The position numbers were made by a program, and so were the translations under genes. The notes beneath the pieces were generated by a model. The model was not told the DNA's origin. It saw only the letters and a program-made list of their open reading frames with translations, and searched no databases. From NCBI RefSeq assembly GCF_001905445.1, contig NZ_LIVQ01000005.1, positions 186,001 through 250,000 on the forward strand: a stretch of 64,000 bases of DNA, written 5' to 3'. Shown here piece after piece: positions 1 to 7,701 of the stretch. This stretch comes from Streptomyces sp. CB00455. GTDB taxonomy: Bacteria; Actinomycetota; Actinomycetes; Streptomycetales; Streptomycetaceae. The stretch's first letter is position 1. Every line of letters starts with the position of its first letter.

Positions 1-1
1 T

Positions 2-934
2 GCGGGCGTCCGGGTACGGCTGCTGCTGGACGGCTTCGGCAGCCGCCTGATAGAGCGGGACCTGCTGGAGCGGATGAGCGCGGCGGGGGTCGAGATCGCC
101 TGGTTCCGCAAGCCGCTGTACCTCTCCCCCCTCAAGCAGAACCACCGCTGCCACCGCAAGGTCCTCGTGGTCGACGAGCGGACCGCTTTCACCGGGGGCG
201 TGGGCATCGCCGAGGAATGGTGCGGTGACGCACGCAACCCCAAGGAGTGGCGGGACACGCACGTCGAGGTCAAGGGCCCCGCCGTCGACGGCATCGCCGC
301 CGCCTTCGCCCAGAACTGGGCCGAATGCCACGCGGAGCTCTTCGACGATCGCGACCGCTTCGTCAGTCACGAGCCGAGCGGCAGCGCCATCGTGCAGGTG
401 GTCCGCGGTTCGGCGAGCTTCGGCTGGCAGGACATGCAGACCCTGATCCGCGTGATCCTCGAATCGGCGGAGGTGCGGGTGCGCCTGGCCACCGCCTACT
501 TCGCCCCCGACACCTACTTCATCGACCTGCTCTGCGCCACGGCCCGGCGCGGGGTCGAGGTGGAGATCCTGCTGCCCGGCCCGCACACCGACAAGCGGGT
601 GTGCCAGCTGGCCGGACAGCACCACTACGAGGCGCTCACCGCCTGCGGCGTGCGCATCCACCACTACCAGCCGACCATGATGCACGCCAAGATCATCACG
701 ATGGACGGCGTGGTCTCCCTGATCGGGTCGACGAACTTCAACCGGCGCTCCCTCGACCACGACGAGGAGGTGATGCTCGCCGTCATGGACGCCGGGTTCA
801 CCGCGACCCTCGACGCGCACTACGACGAGGACCTCCGCGCCAGCGAGCCGATCCGCCCGGACCGCTGGCGTCGGCGCTCCCTCCTCCAGCGTGCCCGGGA
901 GACCTCCGTGCTCCCCATCCGCCGCTACCTGTGA
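2..934 (+). CDS. Phospholipase D family protein, cardiolipin synthase-like (5' end cut by window)
   Basis: The frame is open from base 2 to the TGA at 932-934, so only the C-terminal part (about 310 residues) is present. Two HxKxxxxD motifs of the phospholipase D superfamily are visible: HRKVLVVD near 152-175 and HAKIITMD near 683-706, the latter followed by GSTNFN. This spacing and the GSTN block fit cardiolipin synthases, which join phosphatidyl groups at the membrane; a phosphodiesterase of the same superfamily cannot be excluded. It converges on the BrkB-like gene, 30 bases away. Confidence 0.9.
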   Translation, partial: AGVRVRLLLDGFGSRLIERDLLERMSAAGVEIAWFRKPLYLSPLKQNHRCHRKVLVVDERTAFTGGVGIAEEWCGDARNPKEWRDTHVEVKGPAVDGIAAAFAQNWAECHAELFDDRDRFVSHEPSGSAIVQVVRGSASFGWQDMQTLIRVILESAEVRVRLATAYFAPDTYFIDLLCATARRGVEVEILLPGPHTDKRVCQLAGQHHYEALTACGVRIHHYQPTMMHAKIITMDGVVSLIGSTNFNRRSLDHDEEVMLAVMDAGFTATLDAHYDEDLRASEPIRPDRWRRRSLLQRARETSVLPIRRYL

Positions 935-964
935 GCGCCGCGGGCGCCGCCGCCCGGCCCGGGA

Positions 965-1843
965 TCACTCCCCGGCGCGGGCGGCCCGCACCGCGTTGAA
1001 CTGCGCGCCCGTGAGCAGCGCGAGGTTGGTGAACCACAGCCACACGAGGAAGACGACGATCCCGGCCAGGGAGCCGTAGAGCCTGCTGTAGGTGCCGAAC
1101 TCGGTGTAGAGGGTGAAGAGCACCGAGGCACCCAGCCACAGGCACGCCGCCAGGGCGCCGCCCGGCATGCCGCGGCGCGTCCCGCGGGTCTGGGCGGGCC
1201 CGGTCCGGTAGAGGATCAGGATCAGGGACGTGACGATGACCAGCAGGACCGGCCACCGCAGGACGACCATGGTGTCCATCCCGGCGTAGCCGGCGGCTGC
1301 CGCGAGGCGGCGGGCGAGGGGCCCGGTCGCCACCAGGCTCGCGGCGCCCGTGACGAGCAGCGCCAGCAGCGCCGTGGCGGTGAGCACGAGGACGTGGGCC
1401 GCGCGCAGGGGCCGCCGGGTGTCCGGCAGCCGGTGCATCGCGTGCAGGGCCCGCCGGAAGACGGCCAGGTAGCTGGAGGCCGACCACAGTGCGCTCAGGA
1501 CGCCGCTGACGAGCAGCAGCCACATGGACGACGGCTCGGAGGTCAGTCCCTCCAGCGCCTCCCGCAGGACCCGCGCGGACTCGGGAGGGGCGTAGGAGGT
1601 CAGGTCGAAGATGAGACGCTCGCGGGTGCCCGCTCCGGTGAGCCCCACGAGGGAGACGGAGACCAGGAGGGCGGGAACGAGCGCCAGCACCGCGTAGTAG
1701 GTCAGGGCGGCCGCGTAGTCGGCGACGTTGTCGTTCCAGAGCCGCACGGCGGTCTCGCGCAGGGCGCTGCGCGCCCGTCGCGCGAGGCCGGCGGTGCGGT
1801 GTCCCGGGGTGCTCCGAGGGGTGCGGAGAGTGTTCGATGCCAC
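965..1843 (-). CDS. YihY/BrkB (UPF0761) family membrane protein
   Basis: 292 residues from a GTG at 1843 preceded by an AGGA about 9 bases upstream. The N-terminal block WNDNVADYAAALTYYAVLAL with repeated hydrophobic spans (about six membrane helices) and the motif SASSYLAVFRRAL is typical of the YihY/virulence factor BrkB family. The family is polytopic and of unsettled function; the old RNase BN name is not supported. It is a single gene, convergent with the PLD gene. Confidence 0.88.
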   Translation of the reverse strand: MASNTLRTPRSTPGHRTAGLARRARSALRETAVRLWNDNVADYAAALTYYAVLALVPALLVSVSLVGLTGAGTRERLIFDLTSYAPPESARVLREALEGLTSEPSSMWLLLVSGVLSALWSASSYLAVFRRALHAMHRLPDTRRPLRAAHVLVLTATALLALLVTGAASLVATGPLARRLAAAAGYAGMDTMVVLRWPVLLVIVTSLILILYRTGPAQTRGTRRGMPGGALAACLWLGASVLFTLYTEFGTYSRLYGSLAGIVVFLVWLWFTNLALLTGAQFNAVRAARAGE

Positions 1844-1924
1844 GAACGCATCCTGCCCGCCGCCGCCGCTCTCATCCCCGGCCGCCCGGGTGGCCGACCG
1901 GGCCCGGGAAGGGACCCGGGGGCG

Positions 1925-2779
1925 TCAGCGGACCCAGCCGCCGGTGAGGGTCTGGACCGCCGAGCCGTCCAGGTCGGAGAGCTTGGCTCCGATGAAGTCG
2001 CGGGCCCAGTCGGAGGTCTGCACCCGGAAGGCGGGCGTCCGGGCGGTCAGGGCCTCGACGACCGGGGCCGCCGCCTCGGCCGGGGTCTGCGCCTGCCCGT
2101 AGGACTCCATCGTGCGCGCGATGTAGGCCTGGAGGGCGGGGGCGTAGGGGCCGGCCGCCGCGAGCAGCGCGGGGACGTCGAGCTCCAGGGCGGCCACGAA
2201 CTCGCTCGCCACGGCGCCCGGTTCCACGACGGTCACCGCGACACCGACGGTCGCGGCGACGGGGGCCAGCGATTCCATGAAGCCCTCGACGGCGAACTTG
2301 GCCGCGCAGTAAGCCTCGTTGAAGGGCTGTCCGACGATACCGCCGACGCTGGTGACGGTGATGACACGGCCACCCGAGGCGCGCAGGTGGGGCAGCGCGG
2401 CGCGGGTCACCTCGACCACGCCGAAGAAGTTCACCTCCATCGTGGCGCGTACGTCTTCGATGCCGGCCTGCTCCAGGGTGCCCACCCGGCCGGCGCCCGC
2501 GTTGTTCACGACCGCGTCCAGCCGTCCGTACCGGGCGAGCACCTCCTCCAGGCAGGCGGCGATGGAGCCGGGATCCACCACGTCCAGCCGCTTGACCTGC
2601 ACCCGCTCCGCGACTCCCGCCTCGGCGGCGGCGCGGCGCAGGGGCTCGGCCCTGCCGGTGTCGCGCATGGTGGCGATCACCTGCCAGCCGGCGCGGGCGG
2701 CGCCGACCGCGGCGGCGAGGCCGATTCCGGAGGACGTGCCGGTGATCAGGACGGTCTTGGCGGTGCCGGGGGTCTGCAT
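1925..2779 (-). CDS. SDR family NAD(P)-dependent oxidoreductase
   Basis: 284 residues. The start at ATG 2779 is chosen because an AGGAG lies 7 bases upstream and the Rossmann motif TGTSSGIG follows directly; the frame stays open further upstream but crosses the operator region. The catalytic YxxxK is YCAAK, and NNAG is present. This is a classical short-chain dehydrogenase acting on an unknown carbonyl or alcohol. It is divergent from the MarR gene with a shared control region, so it is probably the regulator's target. Confidence 0.92.
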   Translation of the reverse strand: MQTPGTAKTVLITGTSSGIGLAAAVGAARAGWQVIATMRDTGRAEPLRRAAAEAGVAERVQVKRLDVVDPGSIAACLEEVLARYGRLDAVVNNAGAGRVGTLEQAGIEDVRATMEVNFFGVVEVTRAALPHLRASGGRVITVTSVGGIVGQPFNEAYCAAKFAVEGFMESLAPVAATVGVAVTVVEPGAVASEFVAALELDVPALLAAAGPYAPALQAYIARTMESYGQAQTPAEAAAPVVEALTARTPAFRVQTSDWARDFIGAKLSDLDGSAVQTLTGGWVR

Positions 2780-2803
2780 GACGGTCTCCTGGAGCAGAGA
2801 ATT

Positions 2804-2845
2804 AAGTGTGTGTGCACACAATATATCTCCGTGCGCACACACACA
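2804..2845. promoter_or_regulatory. Palindromic operator between SDR and marR
   Basis: The 84-base divergent intergenic region holds two related arms, GTGTGTGTGCACAC near 2806-2819 and GTGCGCACACACAC at 2831-2844, around an A+T-rich core (aatatatctcc). The left arm contains the perfect 12-base palindrome TGTGTGCACACA, and the two arms are near inverted copies. Symmetric sites between a MarR gene and a divergent enzyme gene are the usual arrangement for MarR autoregulation. That MarR binds here is inferred. Confidence 0.7.
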
Positions 2846-2863
2846 AACCGGTAAGCTGATCGC

Positions 2864-3316
2864 ATGGCGCGTACCGAGCTGACCATGGGCGATCTCACCC
2901 CCCGCGATCACGCCTTCTACGGACTGATCTGGGCCGGGACCACGCTGGCCGCGCGGGTGGACCAGGCCCTGCTGCGGGTGCACGACCTTCCCCTGTCCTG
3001 GTTCGAGGTGATGCTCTGGCTCAACCGTCAGAGCGAGCCCGTCGCCGCCTCCGCACTGGGGGCCAAGACCCTGCTCAGCCGCAGCCAGGTCTCCCGTGTC
3101 GTCGACCAGCTCCAGGCGCGCGGACTGGTGGCCCGCAGCGTCTCCCCCGCCGACGCCCGCTCCGTCCGGATCTCCCTGACCGCCACTGGCCGCACGGCGT
3201 TCGCCGAGGCCGACGCCACCCGGCGTGAGGCCCTGCGGGAGGCTTTCGACGACCGGCTGGACGACGCCGACATCGAGGCCCTGGAAACCGTGTGGGCGAA
3301 ACTCAAGCGCGCCTAG
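2864..3316 (+). CDS. MarR family transcriptional regulator
   Basis: 150 residues. A winged-helix core with LLSRSQVSRVVDQLQARGLVARSVSPADARSV-type recognition helix and wing is typical of MarR regulators, which release DNA on binding small phenolic or hydrophobic ligands. It probably represses itself and the divergent SDR gene. Its stop codon TAG (3314-3316) lies inside the CTAG that borders the IS element just downstream, so the insertion did not change the protein. Confidence 0.9.
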   Translation: MARTELTMGDLTPRDHAFYGLIWAGTTLAARVDQALLRVHDLPLSWFEVMLWLNRQSEPVAASALGAKTLLSRSQVSRVVDQLQARGLVARSVSPADARSVRISLTATGRTAFAEADATRREALREAFDDRLDDADIEALETVWAKLKRA

Positions 3317-3991
3317 GGTCTGTTGCGGAAGTGGATCTTGGTCGTGGATGATCACGCCCTGTGGGGCGTGGTGATCTGACGAATGGACAGTGGGCCCGGC
3401 TTGAGCCGTTGTTGCCGCAGGGCATCAAGCCGGGCCGTCCGCCGGTGTGGACGCGACGGCAGCTGATAGACGGCATTCGGTGGCGGACCCGTACCGGTGC
3501 TCCCTGGCGTGATGTGCCGGAACGCTACGGGCCCTGGGAGCGGGTCTACGACCTGTTCCGGCGCTGGCAGCGCGATGGCACCTGGGCCAGGTTCGTCACT
3601 CAGCTCCAAGCTCAGGCGGACGCGAAGGGCCTGATCACCTGGGACGTGAATATCGACTCCACCGTCTGCCGGGCCCACCAGCACGCCGCCGGGGCCTCGA
3701 AAAAGGGGATCTGCAAAAGGAACCGCCCGGCGGCATTGCCGTTGAGCCGGCCGACCATGGTCTACCGCGTCCGTAAGCGCCAGAAGCTCGGTGCCCGAGG
3801 CGGTCGGCCGCCGAAGTTCGACAAAACCGACTACCGCGAGCGGCATGCCGTCGAGTGCGGGATCAACCGCCTCAAGCGCCACCGGGCCGTGGCCACGAGA
3901 TACGCCAAGCTCGCCGTCCGCTACGAGGCGACCGTGTTGGTTGCAGTCCTCAACGAGTGGCTGTGACCAGCACCTTCCCAACAAACCCTAG
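3313..3991. mobile_element. IS5-family insertion element, internally deleted
   Basis: The element is bordered by CTAG at 3313-3316 and 3988-3991. Imperfect terminal inverted repeats are GGTCTGTTGCGGAAGTGG at the left end and, read from the right end inward, GGTTTGTTGGGAAGGTG. The only gene is a shortened transposase. Total length is about 0.67 kb, less than the roughly 0.85 kb usual for this group, which agrees with loss of the centre. Target preference for CTAG or TA is known in the IS5 family. Confidence 0.85.
3361..3966 (+). pseudogene. IS5-family transposase with central deletion
   Basis: 201 residues reading from GTG 3361. The N-terminal half (LTNGQWARLEPLLPQ, WRTRTGAPWRDVPERYGPW) and the first catalytic Asp in WDVNIDSTVC are intact. 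The C-terminal half keeps YRERHAVECGINRLK, the Y-R-E signature with the catalytic Glu. Between them the stretch that normally carries the second catalytic Asp (roughly 70-80 residues in complete relatives) is missing and replaced by LPLSRPTMVYRVRKRQ. Without a full DDE triad it should be inactive. Confidence 0.85.
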
Positions 3992-4953
3992 TCGACCCTG
4001 ACCACGTACTTGCCCCGCACACCGCCCGCCTCCAGCGCCCGGTGTGCGGCCGCTGTCTCTTTCAGCGGGAAGACCGTGTCCACCGCCGGCCGCAGCCTCC
4101 CCTCTGTCACCTGGCGGGCGAGGTCGTCGAAGAGCGCACGTTCGGGGTTGCCGCTAAAGAAGCGCACCCGGCCGCGTCCGTGGACGGCGCTGGCCGCGAT
4201 ATAGCCCAGCGAGGCGGCGGGCCGCGTCAGGTCGAAGGCGATGGTGACCATGCGTCCGCCCGGCTTCAGCATCCGCCGCACGGTACGCAGGTCGCGGCCC
4301 GCCGTGTCGAGCACCACGTCGAACAGTCCCAGTTCCGCAGGAGACACGGTCCGGTGGTCGACGGCGTGGTGGGCACCGAGCGTACGGACGAAGTCGAGGT
4401 TGGCAGCGCGGGCCAGGGCCGTGACCTCGGCACCGTACGCCTGCCCCAGCTGGACGGCGGCGTTGCCGACGCCGCCCGCCGCGCCCCGTACAAGCAGCCG
4501 TTCGCCGGGGCGCAGTGCGGCCTTGTCGCGGAGGGCCGTGACGGCAGTGGTGGCCACCGGCAGCGCGGCAGCGGCCACGAGGTCCAGCCCGTCCGGGACC
4601 AGGCCGAGCCGCTCGGGCCGTACCGTCACGTACTCGGCAGCGCTGCCGAATCCGGAGCCGCGGCCCAGGACGCCCCACACCTGGTCGCCGACCGCTACGC
4701 CGGTCGCGCCGGTGCCGAGTGCGGCGATCTCGCCAGTGAAGTCCAGCCCGACGCGCTGCGGGAACTTCCGGCCGGTGACGAGGCGGACCCGACCGGAACG
4801 GACCGCCAGTTCGCCGCCGTTCACGCTGAACGCGCGCACGCGCACGAGGACCTCGCCGGGTGCCGGTCCGGGACGTGGCACCCGGCCCACATACAGCACC
4901 TCGGGGCCGCCGAAGCGGTCGAACAGTACGGCTTTCATCGTGCGGTCGTTCAT
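3988..4953 (-). CDS. Zinc-independent quinone oxidoreductase / NAD(P)-dependent MDR alcohol dehydrogenase
   Basis: 321 residues from ATG 4953 (AAGGTGAG 9 bases upstream; a second possible start is at 4938). MKAVLFDRFGGPEVL and the cofactor loop GAAGGVGNAAVQL mark the quinone-oxidoreductase branch of the medium-chain dehydrogenases; no structural-zinc Cys cluster is seen. It is divergent from a TetR gene with a palindrome between them. Its stop codon (TAG on the minus strand, 3988-3990) is formed by the CTAG flanking the IS element. Confidence 0.9.
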   Translation of the reverse strand: MNDRTMKAVLFDRFGGPEVLYVGRVPRPGPAPGEVLVRVRAFSVNGGELAVRSGRVRLVTGRKFPQRVGLDFTGEIAALGTGATGVAVGDQVWGVLGRGSGFGSAAEYVTVRPERLGLVPDGLDLVAAAALPVATTAVTALRDKAALRPGERLLVRGAAGGVGNAAVQLGQAYGAEVTALARAANLDFVRTLGAHHAVDHRTVSPAELGLFDVVLDTAGRDLRTVRRMLKPGGRMVTIAFDLTRPAASLGYIAASAVHGRGRVRFFSGNPERALFDDLARQVTEGRLRPAVDTVFPLKETAAAHRALEAGGVRGKYVVRVD

Positions 4954-5020
4954 CGTTGCGCTCTCACCTTCGCCACCAGTGGCCCTGTGGGGGATCGTGG
5001 CGCCGAGCGTAGGCTGGCAA

Positions 5021-5040
5021 ACGGACGAGATCGTCCACTT
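5021..5040. promoter_or_regulatory. Candidate TetR operator
   Basis: GGACGA at 5023-5028 and TCGTCC at 5031-5036 form a perfect inverted repeat with a 2-base spacer. Outward extension (aaac on the left, actt on the right) gives arms matching at 8 of 10 positions. It lies between the oxidoreductase and tetR starts, immediately upstream of the tetR ribosome binding site, the usual place for TetR autoregulation. Confidence 0.65.
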
Positions 5041-5061
5041 GACCGGAGGTGAGAGACAGCG

Positions 5062-5742
5062 GTGGGGGAATCCTCTCGGATCGCGGGGCAGGACGGTCTG
5101 CGCGCGGACGCCCGGCGCAACCGGCGGCGCATCCTCTCGGCTGCCCGCCTGGTTTTCGCCGAGCACGGCATCGACGCGCCCATGGCGACCGTGGCCCGAC
5201 GGGCGGGGGTGGGCGTGGCGACGCTGTACCGGCGTTTCCCGACGCGGGACGCCCTGGTGCGGGCCGCGTTCGCGTGCCAGATGGACACCTGCGCTCGGGC
5301 GCTCACCGAGGCGCTGGCCGACCCCGATCCGTGGCAGGGCTTCCAGCAACTGGTCGAGACGGTCTGCGAACTGCAACGGGAAGAACGGGGCTTCCCGGCG
5401 GCGTTCGTCGCGGCCTATCCGGACAGCACGCGAGAACACGCGAGGTTCGGGGAACAGGTCGAGCGGGACTTCATTACCCTGGTCCGCAGGGCGCAGGCGG
5501 CGGGCGCGCTGCGGGCCGACTTCCACCCTTCCGACCTTGCCGTGGCCCTGTTGGCGCACTGCGGTCTCGTCACCGCGCTGCCGGGTGACCGTGCGGCGTC
5601 CCGGCGTCTGGTGGCGTTCTTGCTCCAGTCGTTCCGCGCCGAGGCGGCCCACGGAGCGCTGCCGGCGCCGAGCGCACTGTCGCTGCGCAGTCTTCCGCTC
5701 GCAGCCCACGGCTCCCAGGGACAGCGGTCCTCCGGAACCTGA
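5062..5742 (+). CDS. TetR/AcrR family transcriptional regulator
   Basis: 226 residues from GTG 5062, preceded by GGAGGTGA. The N-terminal helix-turn-helix (RRRILSAARLVFAEHG ... VARRAGVGVATLYRRFPTRDAL, residues about 20-65) is clear; the C-terminal ligand domain is of the TetR_C_33-like type. It probably controls the divergent oxidoreductase. The last 30 residues are low in complexity, and the gene ends 45 bases before a solitary IS end. Confidence 0.92.
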   Translation: MGESSRIAGQDGLRADARRNRRRILSAARLVFAEHGIDAPMATVARRAGVGVATLYRRFPTRDALVRAAFACQMDTCARALTEALADPDPWQGFQQLVETVCELQREERGFPAAFVAAYPDSTREHARFGEQVERDFITLVRRAQAAGALRADFHPSDLAVALLAHCGLVTALPGDRAASRRLVAFLLQSFRAEAAHGALPAPSALSLRSLPLAAHGSQGQRSSGT

Positions 5743-5786
5743 TACGAAGCGGCGCCTGCCGCGTGGCCGCCCTTCGGGCGACCGCG

Positions 5787-5808
5787 CCACTTTCGCAACA
5801 GGCCCTAG
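5787..5808. repeat. Solitary inverted IS5-family terminal repeat
   Basis: Read on the minus strand this site starts CTAGGGCCTGTTGCGAAAGT and continues GG. It matches the left end of the IS at 3313 at about 19 of 22 positions, in inverted orientation. No transposase accompanies it. It ends in CTAG (5805-5808), so the segment 3313-5808 has an IS end and a CTAG at each border. Confidence 0.75.
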
Positions 5809-5907
5809 TGCTGTGACCGGGTGTCCGGCGCCCTGGGAGGCGCCGCGCGGAGGTGACGAAAGCATCACGCGCCGCCACTCCCCCGGCGGCAGGATCGTTG
5901 GGCCGAC

Positions 5908-6135
5908 ATGCAGGAGACGATGTTCGCGCCCCGAACCCTCCCCGGACCCGCGCCGGCGCCCGCGGTGGACCGGGGCCCGTTCGGCACGCCGGTCCACGAC
6001 ATGCCGGTCCACGACACGCCGATCTACGACGCGATGGTGCGCCAATGGCGGCAGGAGGGACGCACACTGCCCAGGCCCTCGGCCCCCGCCGCCTGGGAGC
6101 GCGTCGCCGAAGCCGACCGCTTCCACCGCCCCTGA
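5908..6135 (+). CDS. Small protein, unknown function
   Basis: 75 residues. A Pro-rich N-terminus with a small repeat (PVHDMPVHDTPIYD) is followed by YDAMVRQWRQEGRTLPRPSAPAAWERVAE, which reads like a short cytosolic domain. Codon third positions are G+C-rich in this frame. No strong ribosome binding site precedes the ATG. Function is not recognised. Confidence 0.45.
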   Translation: MQETMFAPRTLPGPAPAPAVDRGPFGTPVHDMPVHDTPIYDAMVRQWRQEGRTLPRPSAPAAWERVAEADRFHRP

Positions 6136-6228
6136 CCGCCGCGCCCCCCGGGCCCGGCCGCACGGCCGCACGGCCGTCCGGATCGCCCGGACCCGGCCCC
6201 GGCCCCCGGCGAGGTGGCGCCCCGCCTT

Positions 6229-7206
6229 CTACGGGGTGGCCCAGCGCACCGTGAGCCCCGTGATCGCGGCGGCCACGGCGTCGAGCTCCGCATCGTCCGA
6301 CCGGACCGCCTTGTTCAGTTCCACGTGCAGGAAGCGCACCTGCTGCCCGGCGGCGACCTGACCCTGTTCGTTCTCCGTGCCCGAGAGCTTGCAACGGGCC
6401 GAGTAGGCCGTGCAGACCTTCAGGCCGTCCCCCCGCAGCGCCGCCGTCAACCGCTCCGCGTCAGCGGTGGCCTCGTCGCCCGCGCCCGTGGAGACGACCG
6501 CGTCACGGCCGGGGAACGACTCGTTCGCGAACCCGTGCAGTTGGACGCCCGGCAGGTTTCGCCGCATCAGCTCGTCGACCACGCCGTGGAAGACGGAGTC
6601 GGCGCGGTGCGCCATGTCGGCCGCGCCGCCCCCGGCCGCGTTGCGGTGGGCCCCGGCCAGGACCATCACACCGCCCGGCGCGCCGCGCAGCACCCGCGCC
6701 CCCAGCAGTTCGGTACGGGCGTCCGCGAGGGGGTGCGGCACCTGCACCGACCAGCGCGGCGGGCTGTCGAGGTCGACGTAGACACGGCCCCAGCCGCGGT
6801 TGGCCCGGCCCGACTCGCTCGCCGCGTCCGCCACTTCCGCGTACCGGCGTCCGCTGGCGGCGTCGGTGACCGTACGCAGCGCGAAGTCGACCTCGGCCAG
6901 CTCCGTACGGGCCGCTTCCGGGTCCCCGTCGAGCAGGAGGGCGACGGAGCGGGTGAGTACGAGCCGTTCCTCCGCCGTGGGGATGCGGTATCCGCCGTGC
7001 TCGCCGAAGCCCGTCGTGAACCGGGACACCTCGTGTTCCAGGTCACCGGCGGGGGACGGCTGAGGCCCGGAGCCGACTCGCTGCCGGGGCGGGGCGCCCC
7101 CCGCGCCTTCCGGAGCAACTGCCATAAACACCCAAACGGCACATAGCAAAGAAATGGCGCCGCACAGTGCTGCAATCGTTATTCGCTTGGTCGATGTCGC
7201 ACTCAT
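6229..7206 (-). CDS. Secreted or membrane-anchored putative hydrolase, divergent from pgs locus
   Basis: 325 residues if begun at ATG 7206, directly before a signal-anchor (ITIAALCGAISLLCAVWVFM). The mature part carries conserved-looking His/Glu motifs: PHPLADARTE, VLAGAHRNA, MAHRADSVFH, QLHGFANE, VVSTGAG and FLHVELN near the C-terminus. The arrangement recalls zinc-dependent amidohydrolase or carboxypeptidase-like folds such as N-formylglutamate amidohydrolases, but I do not recognise the family firmly. The signal region uses A+T-rich codons (ATA, ATT, CTA, TTG, GTT) unlike the body. Its position beside pgsBC suggests poly-gamma-glutamate turnover; this is inference. Confidence 0.65.
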   Translation of the reverse strand: MSATSTKRITIAALCGAISLLCAVWVFMAVAPEGAGGAPPRQRVGSGPQPSPAGDLEHEVSRFTTGFGEHGGYRIPTAEERLVLTRSVALLLDGDPEAARTELAEVDFALRTVTDAASGRRYAEVADAASESGRANRGWGRVYVDLDSPPRWSVQVPHPLADARTELLGARVLRGAPGGVMVLAGAHRNAAGGGAADMAHRADSVFHGVVDELMRRNLPGVQLHGFANESFPGRDAVVSTGAGDEATADAERLTAALRGDGLKVCTAYSARCKLSGTENEQGQVAAGQQVRFLHVELNKAVRSDDAELDAVAAAITGLTVRWATP

Positions 7207-7701
7207 AGTCGTATGAAAATATCGGAGTGACGCCCTCCGCTTTCCTTCCCACCGGCCTCCGCGCCGACGCGCACGCCGGCCTGCCCGGATTCCCCCCGCT
7301 CGGCAGCGGCACCTCCGGACGCGTGGGAAGCGGACACTACACCGGCACCGGCCACCGCGAGCCCGTCCACCCCGCGCCGACACCGCCGCAGGAAGCCACC
7401 GGGCCGCACGCGGCCGCGGCAGGTGTTCCACGGTGAGCTGAGCCGGCCCTCCCGCCGCGCGCGGGAAACATCCAGTGGCCCTCAGGCCCCTTGCACCGGC
7501 CCGCCCGCGCGCCCCCGCATGCCCGTACCGGGCCGCGCGCCGGGAAGCAGCCTTCCCCGGCGCCCGGATGCCTGGTGTTCCGCCTTGCCCGGCGGCCCCC
7601 TCCTGGCCTCCGCAGCACCCGCACTACCCGCAGTACCCGCAGGCAGATCACCACCGTCCCTCGGCCGCACGGCTCCCGGACAGAACGTAGAGGAGCCCCC
7701 G
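7207..7701. other. Intergenic control region of the pgs locus
   Basis: These 495 bases lie between the divergent secreted protein and the pgs operon. Bases 7200-7226 are markedly A+T-rich (tatgaaaatat) for this genome and may hold the promoter of the minus-strand gene. The rest is G+C-rich without a convincing gene, terminator or operator. An AGGAG at 7691-7695 is the ribosome binding site of the next gene. Confidence 0.5.

Noticed and set aside
4241..6361. A plus-strand open frame spanning the oxidoreductase, TetR and intergenic DNA
   Set aside because: Ser/Arg/Pro-rich shadow; the real genes in other frames have motifs and ribosome binding sites.
7423..7701. N-terminal extension of the double-HAMP protein
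   Set aside because: The upstream stretch is Pro/Arg-rich with no ribosome binding site, whereas TTG 7702 has AGGAG at the right distance.
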